Assembly: GCF_001424755.1 (NCBI RefSeq)
Contig: NZ_LMRF01000005.1
Span: 62,001 to 126,000, forward strand
Direction: 5' to 3'
Source of the DNA: Marmoricola sp. Leaf446
Lineage (GTDB): Bacteria > Actinomycetota > Actinomycetes > Propionibacteriales > Nocardioidaceae
Length of the DNA: 64,000 nt
Under the pieces are notes generated by a model. That model saw only the letters and a list, made by a program, of their open reading frames with translations. It had not been told where the DNA came from and ran no database searches. Below are positions 8,427 through 18,633 of this stretch, in pieces; position 1 is the stretch's first letter; each line of letters opens with the position of its first letter. A program made the position numbers and the translations under genes.

Positions 8427-9851
8427 ATGACGGACACCCAGACCAGCGCCGCCGCGCTCAGCCGCCGCGCCCTGCTGCTCGGCACCGGCTCGGCCGGCCT
8501 GGCGATCGGGCTCTCGGGCCGCGCCGACGCGCTCTACACCGCGATGCCGGACGCCGGCCGCCGCGGTCCCCGCAAGGGCTACGGCCCGCTGGTGCGCGAC
8601 CCCCGCGGCATCCTCGACCTGCCCCGCGGCTTCTCCTACCGGATCCTGTCCCGCGAGGGCCGGCCGATGCGCTCGGGCGGCGGCGCGGTCCCCAGCAACC
8701 ACGACGGCATGGGCAGCTTCGCCAACCGCCGCGGCGGCGGCTTCCGGCTGGTGCGCAACCACGAGGTCTACCCCGACGCCGAGTTCCGGGTGCCGACCAG
8801 GGGCCTGGCGACGACGTACGACCCGGGCGCCGGCGGCGGCACGACCAACCTCGTGCTCGGCAGCGACCTCAAGCTGCGCGAGGAGTACGTCAGCCTCGGC
8901 GGCACGGCCATCAACTGCTCCGGCGGCATCACCCCGTGGGGCACCTGGCTGACCTGCGAGGAGACCGAGGACCGCACCGGCACCAACGGCTACACCAAGG
9001 ACCACGGCTGGATCTTCGAGGTCGACCCCTACGACAACCGGCGCAACGCCGACCCCGTGCCGTTGACCGACATGGGCCGGTTCATGCACGAGGCCGTGGC
9101 CATCGACCCGAGCACCGGCATCGCCTACGAGACCGAGGACGCGTTCTCCGGTGCGCCGCTCGGCAGCTACTACCGCTTCCTGCCCCACAAGCCACGCGGC
9201 GGCTACGGCTCGCTGCGGGCCGGCGGCAGGCTCCAGGCGCTCCACGTGCCCGGGCTCGAGGACCTCAGCACCGTCCGCGAGGCCGGCACCACCTTCCGCG
9301 GGATCGAGTGGCTCGACGTGCCCGACCCGACCGCCGCGACGACCCCGACGCGCGCCCAGGCCTACAAGAAGCCGATCACCCGCGGGCAGAAGCTCGAGGG
9401 CGCGTGGTGGGGGCGGGCCGACAGCTCGTCCTACTTCGTCTCCAGCTTCGCCCGGCCCAAGGACGGCTCCGCGGCCAGCCACGACGGGCAGGTGTGGCGC
9501 TACGACACCCGTCGCAACACCCTGACGCTCGAGCTGATCTTCGTCGGCACCGAGGGCGACGACGTCTACGAGTGCCCCGACAACATCTGCGTCTCGCCGT
9601 ACGGCGGGCTGATGATCTGCGAGGACTCCGACGGCCAGAACTACATGCTCGGCACCACCGCCGCGGGCGAGCCCTTCGTCTTCGCCCGCAACCGCCAGGC
9701 CACCACGCCCGGCAACACCGGCGAGCTGTCCGGCGTCTCGTTCTCCCCCGACGGCCGGGTGATGTTCTTCAACGTCTACGACCCCGGCACCACGTTCGCC
9801 GTCACCGGCCCCTGGCGCCGCCGGGGCGGCCGTCGTCGCGGCGGCCGCTGA
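8427..9851 (+). CDS. phoX: PhoX-family (DUF839) phosphatase, Tat-exported
   Basis: 474 residues from ATG 8427, preceded by a purine-rich GGAGGAGG ribosome site. Residues 12-35 form a twin-arginine signal (SRRALLLGTG and an alanine/glycine-rich core ending GRADA), so the enzyme should be folded and metallated before export. The body matches PhoX/DUF839 proteins: an early VRNHEVYPDAEF segment, a central CSGGITPWGTWLTCEE segment and a late PDNICVSPYGGLMICED metal-site region. PhoX enzymes are calcium/iron phosphomonoesterases that release phosphate from organic esters; some DUF839 relatives have other roles. The C-terminus is an arginine/glycine tail. The gene converges on the enoyl-CoA hydratase gene. 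Confidence 0.82.
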   Translation: MTDTQTSAAALSRRALLLGTGSAGLAIGLSGRADALYTAMPDAGRRGPRKGYGPLVRDPRGILDLPRGFSYRILSREGRPMRSGGGAVPSNHDGMGSFANRRGGGFRLVRNHEVYPDAEFRVPTRGLATTYDPGAGGGTTNLVLGSDLKLREEYVSLGGTAINCSGGITPWGTWLTCEETEDRTGTNGYTKDHGWIFEVDPYDNRRNADPVPLTDMGRFMHEAVAIDPSTGIAYETEDAFSGAPLGSYYRFLPHKPRGGYGSLRAGGRLQALHVPGLEDLSTVREAGTTFRGIEWLDVPDPTAATTPTRAQAYKKPITRGQKLEGAWWGRADSSSYFVSSFARPKDGSAASHDGQVWRYDTRRNTLTLELIFVGTEGDDVYECPDNICVSPYGGLMICEDSDGQNYMLGTTAAGEPFVFARNRQATTPGNTGELSGVSFSPDGRVMFFNVYDPGTTFAVTGPWRRRGGRRRGGR

Positions 9852-9873
9852 GGGGGTGGGCGGGCGGCCGGCG

Positions 9874-9895
9874 GCGGACGGGGACGGCCGTCCGC
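9874..9895. terminator. stem-loop between convergent genes
   Basis: GCGGACGG and CCGTCCGC pair perfectly over 8 bp around a GGACGG loop, 22 nt after the PhoX stop and touching the left arm of the long inverted repeat. There is no T tract, which is common for actinobacterial terminators. It could terminate both convergent transcripts. Confidence 0.5.
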
Positions 9896-9968
9896 ATGTA
9901 ACGCGGAGTTATTGATTCTGAACAAGGGGCGTACGCCGCACTCGGCAGCAACAGCACCGCACCAGATG
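9895..9968 (+). repeat. left arm of 74-nt inverted repeat flanking the enoyl-CoA hydratase gene
   Basis: These 74 bases match the reverse complement of 10786-10859 without gaps at 67 of 74 positions; the outer 31 bases are identical. The arm starts CATGTAACGCGGAGTTATTG and contains the dyad TAAC-N5-GTTA (9899-9911). It is clearly less GC-rich than its surroundings. It ends 12 nt after the hydratase stop codon. Confidence 0.9.
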
Positions 9969-9979
9969 GGGCGGCCGGG

Positions 9980-10738
9980 CTAGCCCTTGCGGCGCTCGAG
10001 GAACGCCGCCATCGCCTCCCGGGCGCCTTCCGATCCGAACAGCCGGGCGCTGAGGGTCGCCATCTCCTCGGCCTGGGAGTCGATGCGCCGCAGCAGGTCG
10101 CCGGCGAGCAGCGCCTTGGTCTCGCGCAGGCCCTGCGGGTGGGCCTGGCGCAGCTCCTCGCAGGCCTGCTCGACCTCCGTGTCGAGCTGGTCGGCGGGCA
10201 CCGCGCGGGTCACCAACCCCATCGCGGCCGCCTCGGCGGCGTCGAAGGTGCGCCCGGTCAGGAAGGTGTCGGCGGCCGCCCGGCTGGTCAGCCGCGGCAC
10301 GACGGTCAGCGAGATCACCGCCGGCGCCAGGCCCAGCCGGCTCTCGGTGAACGCGAACGTCACGTCGTCGCTGCACAACACCACGTCGCTGGCGGCCACG
10401 ATGCCAAGCCCACCCGCGCGGACCGGACCGGCGAGCCGGGTCACGACCGGCTTGGGGTGCGCCACGATCGTGCGCTGCAGCGCGACCAGCGCCCGAGCGC
10501 CCTGCTGCATCCCGCCGGCGCCGGCCTCCTTGAGGTCGGCGCCGCTGCAGAAGACCCGGTCGGCCGAGCGCAGCAGCACGATCCGCGCCGCGTCGTCGTC
10601 CGCCGCCCGGTCGAGCGCGTCGAGCAGCTGGGTCACCAGCAGCGCCGAGAGCGCGTTGCGGTTGTGGGGCGAGTCCAGCGTGATGGTCGCGACGGCCTGC
10701 TGGACGTCGTACGTCACGAGGGTGGTGGTCTCGGTCAT
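9980..10738 (-). CDS. enoyl-CoA hydratase/isomerase family protein (AtuE/EchA7-like position)
   Basis: 252 residues from ATG 10738, with a GAGGAG ribosome site just upstream; a longer frame starting at 10783 lacks one. Crotonase motifs are present: the oxyanion-hole segment FCSGADLKEAG (about residues 62-72) and the second oxyanion segment RAGGLGIVAASD. The usual active-site acidic position lies in FAFTESRLGLAP. It is the last gene of an operon whose order matches mycobacterial echA7-fadE12-accA2-accD2-fadE13, so it probably hydrates the carboxylated branched enoyl-CoA, as AtuE or methylglutaconyl-CoA hydratase does (inference). Unlike its overlapping operon mates, it is separated by 166 nt and enclosed by a 74-nt inverted repeat. 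Confidence 0.85.
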   Translation of the reverse strand: MTETTTLVTYDVQQAVATITLDSPHNRNALSALLVTQLLDALDRAADDDAARIVLLRSADRVFCSGADLKEAGAGGMQQGARALVALQRTIVAHPKPVVTRLAGPVRAGGLGIVAASDVVLCSDDVTFAFTESRLGLAPAVISLTVVPRLTSRAAADTFLTGRTFDAAEAAAMGLVTRAVPADQLDTEVEQACEELRQAHPQGLRETKALLAGDLLRRIDSQAEEMATLSARLFGSEGAREAMAAFLERRKG

Positions 10739-10785
10739 GCGGTCTCCTCGGGGCGGGTCTGTGGCTGCGCACGCGGCGTGCACCG

Positions 10786-10859
10786 CATCTGACGCGGCGC
10801 TGTTGCTGCCGAGTGCGGCGTGTGCGGCTTGTTCAGAATCAATAACTCCGCGTTACATG
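10786..10859 (-). repeat. right arm of 74-nt inverted repeat
   Basis: Reverse-complement partner of 9895-9968 (67 of 74 matches, no gaps). It lies in the gap between the upstream acyl-CoA dehydrogenase stop and the hydratase ribosome site, so it sits in the 5' leader of the hydratase if that gene is expressed from its own promoter. It contains the same TAAC-N5-GTTA dyad (10843-10855). No transposase or target-site duplication is visible at either outer edge. Confidence 0.9.
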
Positions 10860-10860
10860 G

Positions 10861-10899
10861 GATCCGGCGGGCCGATCCGGCGGGCCGATCCGGCGAGCC
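10861..10899. repeat. three tandem 13-bp repeats
   Basis: GATCCGGCGGGCC occurs twice exactly and a third time with one change (GATCCGGCGAGCC), directly abutting the right arm of the long inverted repeat and ending 5 nt before the acyl-CoA dehydrogenase stop. Confidence 0.85.
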
Positions 10900-10904
10900 G
10901 ACGC

Positions 10905-12065
10905 TCAGTACGACTTCGGGAGGCCGAGGGAGTGCATGCCGACGTAGTTGAGGATCATCTCGCGGCTGACCGGGGCGATCCGGCCCGCGCGGGCGGCGAC
11001 GAGGAGGCCGGCGACGCCGTACTCCTGGGTGATGCCGTTGCCGCCGTGGGCCTGGACGGCGCGGTCGGCCGCGTCGCAGGCGGCCTCGGCCGCGGCGTAC
11101 TTGGCCATGTTGGCCGCCTCGCCCGCCTCGGAGTCGAGGCCGGCGTCGTAGAGGGCGGCGGCCTTCTGCGTCATCAGCCGGGCCAGCTCGATCTCGATCT
11201 TGGACTGCGCCAGCGGGTGGGCGAGGCCCTGGTGGGAGCCGATCGGGACGCCCCAGACCTCCCGCTCCTTGACGTACGCCGTGGCCTTGTCGAGGGCGAA
11301 GCGCGCGAGGCCGGTCGAGAACGACGCCGCCATGATGCGCTCGGGGTTGAGCCCGGCGAAGAGCTGCACCAGGCCGCCGTCCTCGTCGCCGACCACCGCG
11401 TCGGCGGGGAGCCGGACGTCGTCGAGGAAGACCTGGAACTGCCGCTCGGGGCTGACGATCTCCATCGGGATCGCCCGCGCCTCGAAGCCGGGCGCGTCGG
11501 TGGGCACCACGAACAGCACCGGCTTGACCCGGCCGCTGCCGTCGTCGGTCACCCGGGCCACGACGAGCACGTGGTCGGCCTCGTCGATGCCGGAGATCCA
11601 GACCTTGCGACCGTTGAGCACCCACTCGTCGCCGTCCTTGCGGCCGGTCGTGGTGATCTTGTGGGTGTTGGTGCCGGCGTCGGGCTCGGTGATGGCGAAG
11701 GCCATGGTGCCGGTGCCGTCGCAGATGCCGGGCAGCCACTTCTGCTTCTGGGCCTCGGTGCCGTAGCGACCGATGATCGTGCCGCAGATGGCGGGGCTGA
11801 CGACCATGAGCAGCAGCGGGCAGCCCTGCGCGGCCAGCTCCTCGCAGACCGCAGCGGTGTCGCCGATGCCGCCGCCTCCGCCGCCGTACTCCTCGGGCAG
11901 GTTGGTGCCGAGGAACCCCTGCTTGCCGATCTCGAGCCACAGCTCGGTCGTCTTCTCGCCGGAGCGGGCCTTCTCGGTGAAGTACTCCCGGCCGTACGCC
12001 GACGCGAGCGACCTCACCGCCTTGCGCAGCTCCAGCCGCTCGTCGGACTCGGTGTAGGTGCTCAT
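10905..12065 (-). CDS. acyl-CoA dehydrogenase (FadE12-like)
   Basis: 386 residues from ATG 12065, overlapping the biotin carboxylase stop by 4 nt. It has the full acyl-CoA dehydrogenase layout: N-terminal helical domain, the FAD/beta-domain signature FAITEPDAGTNTHKI and the QAHGGNGITQEYG segment near the C-terminus, which contacts FAD. It should introduce an alpha-beta double bond into a branched acyl-CoA and pass electrons to ETF. Operon order matches fadE12 beside accA2/accD2 in mycobacteria. In the citronellol pathway the comparable role is AtuD (citronellyl-CoA dehydrogenase); which of the two dehydrogenases here plays it is not decidable from sequence. Confidence 0.88.
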   Translation of the reverse strand: MSTYTESDERLELRKAVRSLASAYGREYFTEKARSGEKTTELWLEIGKQGFLGTNLPEEYGGGGGGIGDTAAVCEELAAQGCPLLLMVVSPAICGTIIGRYGTEAQKQKWLPGICDGTGTMAFAITEPDAGTNTHKITTTGRKDGDEWVLNGRKVWISGIDEADHVLVVARVTDDGSGRVKPVLFVVPTDAPGFEARAIPMEIVSPERQFQVFLDDVRLPADAVVGDEDGGLVQLFAGLNPERIMAASFSTGLARFALDKATAYVKEREVWGVPIGSHQGLAHPLAQSKIEIELARLMTQKAAALYDAGLDSEAGEAANMAKYAAAEAACDAADRAVQAHGGNGITQEYGVAGLLVAARAGRIAPVSREMILNYVGMHSLGLPKSY

Positions 12066-14125
12066 GCGGGTTCTCCTTCGTCGTGGTGGGTCGTGCCGTC
12101 ATCGCTGGTCGAGCTCGTCGAGACCACCGCGAGCACGTCGCCCGCGGCCACCTGCTGGCCCGCGGCGACGAGGTCGGTGACGACGCCGTCGACGGGGGCC
12201 TTGATCGTGTGCTGCATCTTCATGGCCTCGAGGACCACGACGGGGTCGCCGGCGGCGACCTGCGCGCCCTCGGCGACCGGGACGCCCACCACGGTGCCGG
12301 GCATGGGCGCCAGCAGCGACCCCTCGGCGAGCACGTCGGCGGGGTCGACGAAGCGCGGGAGCGCGACGAGCGCCAGGTGGCCGGCCGCCGCGTCGACGTC
12401 GACCGCGTGGGGGACGAGGTCGCCGTGGAGCGTCACCTCGACCGGGTGGCTCACCCCGCCGTGCTCGACCACGACCTGCCACCGCTCCGGGCCGCCGGTG
12501 ACCGACACCGCCCGGGCGCCGTGGACCTCGCCGTAGGTGTCGACGAACCGGTAGCCGCCCCGCCCGCCGAGCCAGCCCACGTCGACCCGCGTCCCGCGCA
12601 CCTCCAGCGGCGTCACCTGCGGGGCCGAGACCACGTTGCGCCACCCCGACGGGATCCCGCGCTGCACCGGGCGCCGAGCGACGTCGCGCTCGGTCAGCGC
12701 CACCGCCGCCGCGAAGCAGAGCAGGCCCTGGTCGGTCGCGGTGCCGGGCAGCGCGTCGTCCTCGATGCTGGCGAACGCGTGGTCGTGCAGGAAGTCGGTG
12801 GACAGGTCTCCGGCCAGGAACGCCTCGTGGCCGAGCACCTCGACGAGCAGCTCCCGGTTGGTGCGTACGCCGTGCAGCCGGGCGCGGCGCAGCGCCCCGG
12901 CCAGCCGCCGGGCGGCCTGCTCGCGGGTCGGCGCCCAGGCGATCACCTTGGCCAGCATCGCGTCGTAGTGGGTGCCGACCTCGTTGCCGCTCTCGAAGCC
13001 GGAGTCGAGCCGGATCCCCGGGCCGGCGAGCGGCCCGAACGCGACGTCGACGTCGGGGACCTCGAAGCGACCGAGCCGGCCGCTCTGCGGCTGGTAGTCG
13101 GCCGACGGGTCCTCGGCGTACAGGCGGACCTCGATGGCGTGGCCGATCGGGTCGTGAGGCTGGGAGGGCGCTCCAGCGCCCGGTGGGACACACGACTCCC
13201 CCTCGGCGACCTGCAGCTGCAGCTCGACCAGGTCGACGCCGAAGACCGCCTCGGTCACGGGGTGCTCGACCTGGAGGCGGGTGTTCATCTCCAGGAAGGC
13301 GACCTTCTCGCCGGCCACCATGAACTCCACGGTGCCCGCGCCGACGTAGTCGATCGCGGCGGCCGCGTCGCGGGCGGCGTCGTGCAGCGTGCGGCGCACG
13401 TCGTCGGACAGGCCGGGGGCCGGCGACTCCTCGACCACCTTCTGGTGACGGCGCTGGACCGAGCAGTCGCGCTCGCCGAGCACCAGCACCTCGCCGCGGC
13501 CGTCGCCGACGACCTGCACCTCGACGTGACGGCCGTGCTCGAGATAGCTCTCGACGAAGACCGTGCCGTCACCGAAGGCCGACTCCGCCTCGGCGCGGGC
13601 ACTCGTGACCGCGTCGGGGAGCGCGTCCAGGAGGCGCACGACCCGCATGCCGCGCCCGCCGCCACCGGCCGACGCCTTCACCAGCACCGGCAGGTCGGCC
13701 TCGGTGACGGCCGCGGGGTCGAGGTCGCGCAGCACCGGCACGCCGGCCGCCTTCATCAGCTTCTTGGCCTCGATCTTGGAGCCCATCGCCTCGATCGAGG
13801 CGGGGGCCGGACCGATCCAGGTGAGCCCGGCGTCGAGCACCGCCCGGGCGAAGCCGGCGTTCTCGGACAGGAAGCCGTAGCCGGGGTGGATCGCGTCGGC
13901 GCCGGTGCGGCGGGCGGCGTCGAGCACGAGGTCGGCCCGCAGGTAGGTGTCCGCGGGCGCGTCGCCGGGAAGTCGCACCGCGAGGTCGGCCTCGCGGACG
14001 AACGGCAGCCCCGCGTCGGCGTCGGAGTGGATCGCCACGGTCTCGATGCCCAGGCGCCGGCAGGTCGCGAAGACGCGGCGCGCGATCTCGCCGCGGTTGG
14101 CGACGAGCAGTCGGGTGATGGTCAT
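12062..14125 (-). CDS. acyl-CoA carboxylase alpha subunit (biotin carboxylase + BCCP)
   Basis: 687 residues from ATG 14125. The biotin carboxylase domain (about 1-450) shows the ATP-grasp glycine loop SAGGGGRGMRVV, the SYLEHGRHVEVQ segment and ERDCSVQRRHQK; a linker domain follows, and the BCCP domain closes with EAMKMQH, K636 being the biotinylation site. It pairs with the downstream-oriented carboxyltransferase to carboxylate an acyl-CoA (methylcrotonyl-, geranyl- or a related branched acyl-CoA). Position corresponds to mycobacterial accA2. A small oddity is a proline/glycine-rich insert (CVPPGAGAPSQPHD) in the biotin carboxylase domain whose DNA holds the hairpin GGCGCTCCAGCGCC. Confidence 0.9.
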   Translation of the reverse strand: MTITRLLVANRGEIARRVFATCRRLGIETVAIHSDADAGLPFVREADLAVRLPGDAPADTYLRADLVLDAARRTGADAIHPGYGFLSENAGFARAVLDAGLTWIGPAPASIEAMGSKIEAKKLMKAAGVPVLRDLDPAAVTEADLPVLVKASAGGGGRGMRVVRLLDALPDAVTSARAEAESAFGDGTVFVESYLEHGRHVEVQVVGDGRGEVLVLGERDCSVQRRHQKVVEESPAPGLSDDVRRTLHDAARDAAAAIDYVGAGTVEFMVAGEKVAFLEMNTRLQVEHPVTEAVFGVDLVELQLQVAEGESCVPPGAGAPSQPHDPIGHAIEVRLYAEDPSADYQPQSGRLGRFEVPDVDVAFGPLAGPGIRLDSGFESGNEVGTHYDAMLAKVIAWAPTREQAARRLAGALRRARLHGVRTNRELLVEVLGHEAFLAGDLSTDFLHDHAFASIEDDALPGTATDQGLLCFAAAVALTERDVARRPVQRGIPSGWRNVVSAPQVTPLEVRGTRVDVGWLGGRGGYRFVDTYGEVHGARAVSVTGGPERWQVVVEHGGVSHPVEVTLHGDLVPHAVDVDAAAGHLALVALPRFVDPADVLAEGSLLAPMPGTVVGVPVAEGAQVAAGDPVVVLEAMKMQHTIKAPVDGVVTDLVAAGQQVAAGDVLAVVSTSSTSDDGTTHHDEGEPA

Positions 14126-14135
14126 GTCGTGTCCC

Positions 14136-15718
<1,583 letters not shown>

Positions 15719-15722
<4 letters not shown>

Positions 15723-16876
15723 CCGGCGTACCCCAGCAGTCGGGCGGTCAGGTCGGTCAGCACCTCGGTGGCTCCTCCTCCGATGGCCAGGATCCGGGAG
15801 TCGCGGTAGTGCCGCTCCACCTCGGTCCCGTGCATGTAGCCCGCACCGCCGTGCAGCTGCACGGCGCGGTCGACCACGTGGTCGCAGGCCTCGACGGCCG
15901 TCTGCTTCGCCAGGCACGCGTCGGCGACCACGTCCTCGCCGGCGACGTGGCGGGCGGCGACGTGGCGGGTGTAGACGCGGGCCGTCTCGACGAGCCGGTG
16001 CATCTCGACCAGCTGGTGCTGCACGACCTGGCGCGAGGCGAGCGGGCGGCCGAAGGTGTCGCGCTCCTGGGCGTACGCCGCCGCGAGGGCCAGCGACCGG
16101 GCCGCAATGCCGTAGGCGTGCACGGCCAGCGCGATCCGCTCGACGACGAACTGCTCGGCGATCTGGTAGAAGCCGCTGTCCTGCTCGCCGACCAGGTTCG
16201 CGACCGGGACCCGCACGTCGACGTAGGACAGCTCGGCGGTATCGGAGCAGTGCCAGCCCATCTTGGTCAGCGCCCGGTCGACGGTGAAGCCGGGCGTGCC
16301 CTTCTCGACCACCAGCAGGCTGATGCCGCCGTGGCCGGCGCCGCCGGTGCGCACGGCGGTCGTCACGAAGTCGGCCCGGACCCCGCTGGTGATGTAGGTC
16401 TTGGCGCCGTTGACGACGAAGTGGTCGCCGTCGCGGACCGCAGTCGTGCGGAGGCCGGCGACGTCGGAGCCGCCGCCGGGCTCGGTGACCGCCAGCGAGC
16501 CGATCTTCTCGCCGGCCAGCGTGGGCCGGACCCAGGCGTCGACCTGGTCGGGGGTGCCGTGGGCGGCGAGGTGGGGCAGCGCGATGCCGCCGGTGAACAG
16601 CCCGGCGGCCAGGCCGGACGAGCCGCCGGCGGCGAAGAACGCCTCCTGCAGCGCGACCGAGTCGAGCAGGTCGCCGCCCTGGCCGCCGACGGCCTCGGGG
16701 AAGCTCACGCCCAGCAGCCCGGCCTCGGCGGCGGTGAGGTGCAGCTCGCGGGGGATCTCACCGGCGTCCTCCCAGACCTGGAGGTGGGGGGTCACCTCCC
16801 GGCGTACGAACTCGGTCGTGGCGTCCTGCAGCGCGCGCTGCTCGGGGGTCCAGCCCCCGGGGGTCGGGCGGCTCAC
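15719..16876 (-). CDS. acyl-CoA dehydrogenase (FadE13-like)
   Basis: 385 residues from GTG 16876, chosen because it overlaps the AtuA stop by 4 nt as everywhere else in this operon. Motifs include SLAVTEPGGGSDVAGL, the MGWHCSDTAELSYVDVRVP beta-domain strand and the C-terminal QLHGGAGYMHGTEVERHYRD segment. It is paralogous to the dehydrogenase at 10905-12065 but clearly diverged, suggesting two successive or alternative chain-dehydrogenation steps. It corresponds in position to mycobacterial fadE13. Confidence 0.88.
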
Positions 16877-18633
16877 AGCAGCTCCTCGGGGATCTCGACG
16901 TGCCGGGAGCGGATCCACTCGCCGACGGCCTTGGCCTGGGGGTCGAACCGGGTGGACGCGGCCACGCCCTCGCCGAGCAGCCCCCGCAGCAGCACGTTGA
17001 CGCCGTGCAGGTTGGGCAGCGGGTGCACCTCGACGTCGAGGTCGGCCGCCTCGGGCAGCAGCGTGCGCACCAGGTCGGGGGTGACCAGGTCGAGCAGCCA
17101 TGCGGCCCGCTCGGCCTGCTTCTCGCCGCTCCTCACCCACAGCCCGACGTTGGCGTCGCCGCCCTTGTCGCCGGACCGGGCGTGCACGAAGGTGCCGAGC
17201 GGGACGCGGTGGGTGGGGCCGGCAGCGGGAGCGTCCCGGGTGGTCGAGGAAGGACGGAGTCCTGTCACGAGACCCCCCGCACCGGGTGCGTCCGCCACCA
17301 CCCTTCGAGACGGTCGCTGCGCGACCTCCTCAGGGACCACCTCCACCGACCCGTCGGGCAGGTGGACGCTGTGGGTGACGGCCGCGCGGTCGACGTACGC
17401 CGCCCGGTAGACGCCGTAGGGCGAGGCGGGGCCGGGTGGGGCGGTCAGCGTGAAGCCGGGGTACGACGCGAGCGCGAGCTCGACGCCGGGCGCGGTGAAC
17501 GCCTTGCCGACGACCTCCTGGTCGGGGTCGCGCACGGTGACGCGCAGCCGCAGCGAGGCGGCCTCCTCGGTGTCGGCGTCGGCGACCGGCGAGCCCGAGC
17601 GCGACCAGGTGACCGAGTCGGCGCGCAGCGAGGACTCGAGCTGGGCCCGGACCCAGGCCTCCTTCTCCTCGAGGTCGAGCCCGGTGAGCACCAGCTCGAG
17701 GGAGTTGCGCCACCCGCCGAGCGCGTTGACGCACACCTTGAGCCGCTCGGGCGGCGGCAGGCCGCGCACGCCGGCGATCCGGACCCGGTCGGGGCCCTCC
17801 TGGTCGAGGGCGACCGAGGCGAGGTCGACGGACACGTCGGGGCCGAGGTAGTGCGTCGACTGCACCTCGTAGAGCAGCTGCGCGGTCACGGTGTCGACGG
17901 TGACGGCCCCGCCGGTGCCGGCGTGCTTGGTCACCACGGCCGAGCCGTCGGCGGCGACCTCGGCGAGCGGGAAGCCGAGCGGGCGGGCGTCACGGGGCAG
18001 GTCCAGGAAGCCGGAGAAGTTGCCGCCGGTGGCCTGGGTGCCGCACTCGAGGACGTGGCCCGCCACCATCGCGCCCGCGAGCGCGTCGAGGTCGGCGGGG
18101 GTCCAGCCGTGGTGCCAGGCCGCGGGTCCCACCACCACCGAGGCGTCGGTGACCCGGCCGGTGACCACGACGTCGGCGCCGGCCGCCAGTGCCCGGGCGA
18201 TGCCCCACCCGCCGAGGTAGGCGTTGGCGGTGAGGGCGTCGTCCCAGCCGTGGCTGGCGGCCTGCGGGGCCAGGTCGTCGCCGTCGACCCACGCGATCCG
18301 GGGCGAGAGGCCCTGGGCCTCGGCGACCTCGCGCAGCCGCGCGGCCAGTCCGGCGGGGTTGAGGCCGCCCGCGTTGCTGACGATCCGCACCCCGCGCTCC
18401 AGCGCGAGCCCGAGGCAGTCCTCGGCCTGGCGCACGAAGGTGCGGGCGTAGCCCAGGCCCGCGTCCCGCATCCGGTCCCGGCCCAGGATCAGCATCGTCA
18501 GCTCGGCCAGGTAGTCGCCGGTGACGACGTCGACCCCCTGCCCGTCCGAGCCGCCCTCCAGCACCTCGCGCATCGCCGAGAGCCGGTCGCCGTAGAACCC
18601 GCTGCAGTTCGCGATCCGCAGCACGCCGCTCAT
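16873..18633 (-). CDS. AtuA-like protein (DUF1446, acyclic terpene utilisation)
   Basis: 586 residues from ATG 18633. The N-terminal two thirds is DUF1446, starting RIANCSGFYGDRLSAM and containing VSNAGGLNPAGLAARL and GRVTDASVVVGPAAWHHGW. The C-terminal about 110 residues form the AtuA-like ferredoxin-fold domain, with HARSGDKGGDANVGLW. AtuA is required for growth on citronellol/geraniol in Pseudomonas, but its biochemical reaction is not established. The mycobacterial counterpart is the DUF1446 gene at the end of the accA2/accD2 cluster. It overlaps both neighbours by 4 nt. Confidence 0.85.
   Translation of the reverse strand: MSGVLRIANCSGFYGDRLSAMREVLEGGSDGQGVDVVTGDYLAELTMLILGRDRMRDAGLGYARTFVRQAEDCLGLALERGVRIVSNAGGLNPAGLAARLREVAEAQGLSPRIAWVDGDDLAPQAASHGWDDALTANAYLGGWGIARALAAGADVVVTGRVTDASVVVGPAAWHHGWTPADLDALAGAMVAGHVLECGTQATGGNFSGFLDLPRDARPLGFPLAEVAADGSAVVTKHAGTGGAVTVDTVTAQLLYEVQSTHYLGPDVSVDLASVALDQEGPDRVRIAGVRGLPPPERLKVCVNALGGWRNSLELVLTGLDLEEKEAWVRAQLESSLRADSVTWSRSGSPVADADTEEAASLRLRVTVRDPDQEVVGKAFTAPGVELALASYPGFTLTAPPGPASPYGVYRAAYVDRAAVTHSVHLPDGSVEVVPEEVAQRPSRRVVADAPGAGGLVTGLRPSSTTRDAPAAGPTHRVPLGTFVHARSGDKGGDANVGLWVRSGEKQAERAAWLLDLVTPDLVRTLLPEAADLDVEVHPLPNLHGVNVLLRGLLGEGVAASTRFDPQAKAVGEWIRSRHVEIPEELL

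Noticed and set aside
9980-10783. Longer hydratase start reaching to 10783
   Set aside because: The extra 15 residues have no homology and no ribosome site; ATG 10738 has GAGGAG and fits the family's N-terminus.
9895-10859. Complete insertion sequence bounded by terminal inverted repeats
   Set aside because: The only gene inside is an enoyl-CoA hydratase that belongs to the surrounding operon; no transposase and no target-site duplication are visible. Kept as an unexplained repeat.
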